The position numbers were made by a program, and so were the translations under genes. The notes under the pieces are model-generated. The model searched no databases. It saw only the letters and a program-made list of their open reading frames with translations, and was not told where the DNA came from. A DNA stretch of 64,000 nt from positions 1-64,000 of the forward strand of contig NZ_CANMLV010000017.1 of the NCBI RefSeq assembly GCF_947498825.1, read 5' to 3'. Below, piece after piece: positions 61,831-64,000 of this stretch. The stretch's first letter is position 1; every line of letters starts with the position of its first letter. Source of the DNA: an uncultured Cedecea sp. Its GTDB lineage: Bacteria > Pseudomonadota > Gammaproteobacteria > Enterobacterales > Enterobacteriaceae.

Positions 61831-63267
61831 TCAAGTATTCCGCTCTGCGGATGTCTGCTCCCCGGACATAGGGGATACAGCATTCGCTTTATCAGCTTCT
61901 TGTTTGGCCAGCGTTCTTGCCAGGATCTGTGAGTATAACGGTTTTCCTCCAAGGAGATTCGCTAATAATGTCGCACCAACACTGGTAACCAGCATGGGTA
62001 AAATAAGCTGATAATTACCAGTCATTTCCAATACTAACGCAATCGCGGTCAGAGGGGCACGCAAGGTTGCAGACAGCAGAGCCCCCATTCCCACCAAAGC
62101 AAAAACTCCCATCGGTAAATCATATTCTGGCAACCACAATGCACTGAACATACCGAATGACATTCCAAGCAAGGTGCCTAAGGCCAGGATCGGGGCAAAA
62201 ATACCGCCGGGTGCACCAGAGGAAAAACACAGTAGGCTGATAGCAAGGCGCGCCAGGAACAGGTAGAGCAACATGCTTAAGCTATAATTCCCGGCAGTTG
62301 CGATAGGGATCATATTGAACCCACCGCCGACCAGCGAACTCTGCACCAGAGCCAGCACCCCACAGCCACCGCCAATCAGGCCACCGATCAAGACCCATTT
62401 GGTCGTATTACCGCCATGGATACGCTGAAACATATCCTGAACAGCCAACACCAGACGATTAAATATTACGCCAATAACACCGATAACCATACCCATAATC
62501 AGATAAAGCCACAGAGTATTCAGCGTAACATCGCCGACCATACCGAGATCAATCAAAATTAAACCGGGGTTAAAATATCGATAGACCACTGTCGACATAA
62601 TGACACCAATAAATACCGCTTTGATTGAGATAAAATTATGATGAAACTGCTTACGCAGCTCTTCAATGACAAAAAAGATCCCCGCCAGCGGAGCGTTAAA
62701 GGCCGCCGCCAGTCCGGCACCTGCTCCGGTTGCCACAAGCGAATGACGGGTTTCTGGATTACGCAGACGAAAGATATCAAAAACCATCTGACCGAAACTT
62801 CCACCCAGTTGCACTGTCGGACCTTCGCGGCCCAAGACCATACCGGCGCCAAGGGTGCCCATACCACCGACGAATTTCACTGGAATAACACGCCACCAGC
62901 GTACTGGCCTGAGCCCTTCCAGAGCGCCTTCGATTTCAGGTATACCAGAACCACCGGCTTCGGGTGCAAAACGCCGCACTAAGAAATAACCAACCATCGC
63001 CAGTAAAGCGGAAGCCAGAAAAGCCATCGGCCAGACAACCCACGCATCATCAGCAACTTCAGCGAGCATACCAAGACGATATTGTTGTACCAGGTTCACC
63101 GCTTTGTCGAAACCAACGCCAGCGAGACCGGCAAGTATTCCAACCAGCGCTGCCAGCAGAAGCGTTGCGAGAGGCGTTTTATCTGCATCATATAAACGAC
63201 GCAGAATCTTTTTTCTGCGCTTCGATACGTCAGACTGCTCTTGGGGGCTAGTGTTTCCTGAATTCAT
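61831..63267 (-). CDS. clcA: H+/Cl- exchange transporter ClcA
   Basis: CLC-family 2 Cl-/H+ antiporter used in extreme acid resistance. The 478-residue product has the selectivity-filter motifs GSGIPE (about 106-111), GREGPT with gating E148, and [11 protein letters not shown], in the usual 18-helix fold. Upstream of erpA and divergent from hemL, as in E. coli. Confidence 0.96.
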   Translation of the reverse strand: MNSGNTSPQEQSDVSKRRKKILRRLYDADKTPLATLLLAALVGILAGLAGVGFDKAVNLVQQYRLGMLAEVADDAWVVWPMAFLASALLAMVGYFLVRRFAPEAGGSGIPEIEGALEGLRPVRWWRVIPVKFVGGMGTLGAGMVLGREGPTVQLGGSFGQMVFDIFRLRNPETRHSLVATGAGAGLAAAFNAPLAGIFFVIEELRKQFHHNFISIKAVFIGVIMSTVVYRYFNPGLILIDLGMVGDVTLNTLWLYLIMGMVIGVIGVIFNRLVLAVQDMFQRIHGGNTTKWVLIGGLIGGGCGVLALVQSSLVGGGFNMIPIATAGNYSLSMLLYLFLARLAISLLCFSSGAPGGIFAPILALGTLLGMSFGMFSALWLPEYDLPMGVFALVGMGALLSATLRAPLTAIALVLEMTGNYQLILPMLVTSVGATLLANLLGGKPLYSQILARTLAKQEADKANAVSPMSGEQTSAERNT

Positions 63268-63429
63268 AGCTCTCAGTCATGTATAATGGCAAGGAATATA
63301 TCTATATTACCTGCGGATTAACCCGACGTCCTGTGAATATCGTAGTTTATCTCGCAGGTTCATTTCATCCCGCCCATTGTTTCGCATAGACTATGCGTTA
63401 ATATCTATTTCCGAGTCAGGAGCCGATTC

Positions 63430-64000
63430 ATGAGTCAGTCTGAAAGTTTATATACCGCCGCCCGTCAGGTCATCCCTGGGGGCGTTAACTCACCGGTACG
63501 CGCCTTTACTGGTGTTGGCGGTGTGCCGCTATTTATTGAACGCGCAGATGGCGCTTACCTCTTTGACGTTGAAGGAAAGGCTTATATTGATTATGTCGGC
63601 TCCTGGGGTCCGATGATTCTGGGTCATAACCACCCGGCTATTCGTAATGCGGTGATTGAGGCTGTCAGCCGGGGATTAAGTTTCGGCGCGCCAACCGAAA
63701 TGGAAGTCAAAATGGCCGCTCTGGTCACTGAACTGGTCCCCACCATGGATATGGTACGTATGGTTAACTCCGGTACTGAAGCGACCATGAGTGCTATTCG
63801 TCTGGCGCGTGGTTTTACCGGTCGCGATAAAATTATTAAATTTGAAGGCTGCTATCATGGCCATGCAGACTGTTTGCTGGTTAAAGCCGGTTCTGGCGCA
63901 CTGACTCTGGGCCAGCCGAACTCGCCAGGTGTACCTGCTGACTTTGCAAAACATACCCTGACCTGTACCTATAATGATCTGGCCTCGGTGCGTGAAGCCT
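63430..64000 (+). CDS. hemL: Glutamate-1-semialdehyde 2,1-aminomutase (5' part)
   Basis: PLP enzyme converting glutamate-1-semialdehyde to 5-aminolevulinate for haem synthesis. Only the first 190 residues are in the window, cut by the right edge. The start [20 protein letters not shown] and segments [15 protein letters not shown] and CYHGHAD are typical of HemL; the PLP lysine lies beyond the edge. The upstream ATG 63430 follows an SD-like AGGAG. Confidence 0.95.
   Translation, partial: MSQSESLYTAARQVIPGGVNSPVRAFTGVGGVPLFIERADGAYLFDVEGKAYIDYVGSWGPMILGHNHPAIRNAVIEAVSRGLSFGAPTEMEVKMAALVTELVPTMDMVRMVNSGTEATMSAIRLARGFTGRDKIIKFEGCYHGHADCLLVKAGSGALTLGQPNSPGVPADFAKHTLTCTYNDLASVREA

Overview
The window is chromosomal DNA from a gamma-proteobacterium of the order Enterobacterales. 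Most of it is the conserved stretch known in Escherichia coli as gmhB-metNIQ-rcsF-trmO-proS-...-lpx/bam-...-rpsB-map-glnD-dapD-...-degP-dgt-mtnN-btuF-...-erpA-clcA-hemL. Products are close to the E. coli proteins in length and motif, but several genes of the E. coli layout are absent (ldcC near accA, cdaR near degP, yadS between btuF and erpA) and four ERIC-type palindromes occur. I can place it in Enterobacterales outside Escherichia, but not to genus. The first 60 bases hold an rRNA-operon P1 promoter pointing out of the window, so an rrn operon should lie just to the left.

Layout: (1) 1-6651: rrn promoter, heptose phosphatase GmhB, the MetJ-controlled methionine importer MetNIQ, stress lipoprotein RcsF, tRNA methyltransferase TrmO and prolyl-tRNA synthetase. 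(2) 6772-10915: NlpE, ribosome rescue ArfB, YaeQ, YaeP/Rof (Rho inhibitor), TilS and YaeR. (3) 11007-27098, all on the minus strand: the envelope-biogenesis cluster dxr, uppS, cdsA, rseP, bamA, skp, lpxD, fabZ, lpxA, lpxB, rnhB, dnaE, accA, joining isoprenoid, phospholipid, lipid A and outer-membrane-protein assembly. (4) 27252-35422: frr, pyrH, tsf and rpsB, then the divergent map, glnD and dapD. (5) 35612-43541: YaeH, a DUF898 membrane protein coupled to an M48 protease, DegP with a sigma-E-like promoter, Dgt, MtnN and BtuF.

(6) 43876-58553 is the accessory part. It is a visibly AT-rich, minus-strand run of six closely packed genes: major pilin, PapD-like chaperone, usher, two-domain tip protein, TpsB transporter and a 2709-residue FHA/CdiA-like TpsA exoprotein. 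A chaperone-usher fimbria and a two-partner-secretion adhesin therefore appear to share one transcription unit. The order pilin-chaperone-usher-tip-TpsB is the order of fimA-fimB-fimC-fimD-fhaC in Bordetella, but the giant exoprotein gene lies at the 3' end instead of upstream. The exoprotein ends in two tandem-repeat blocks rich in Pro, Lys, Thr, Gly and Ser, and not in a recognisable toxin domain.

(7) 58554-61404 is a 2.8 kb AT-rich stretch without an intact gene, containing the presumed fimbrial promoter and decayed coding fragments. (8) 61405-64000 returns to the core with erpA, clcA and the start of hemL. No tRNA gene, CRISPR array, prophage or intact insertion sequence was seen.
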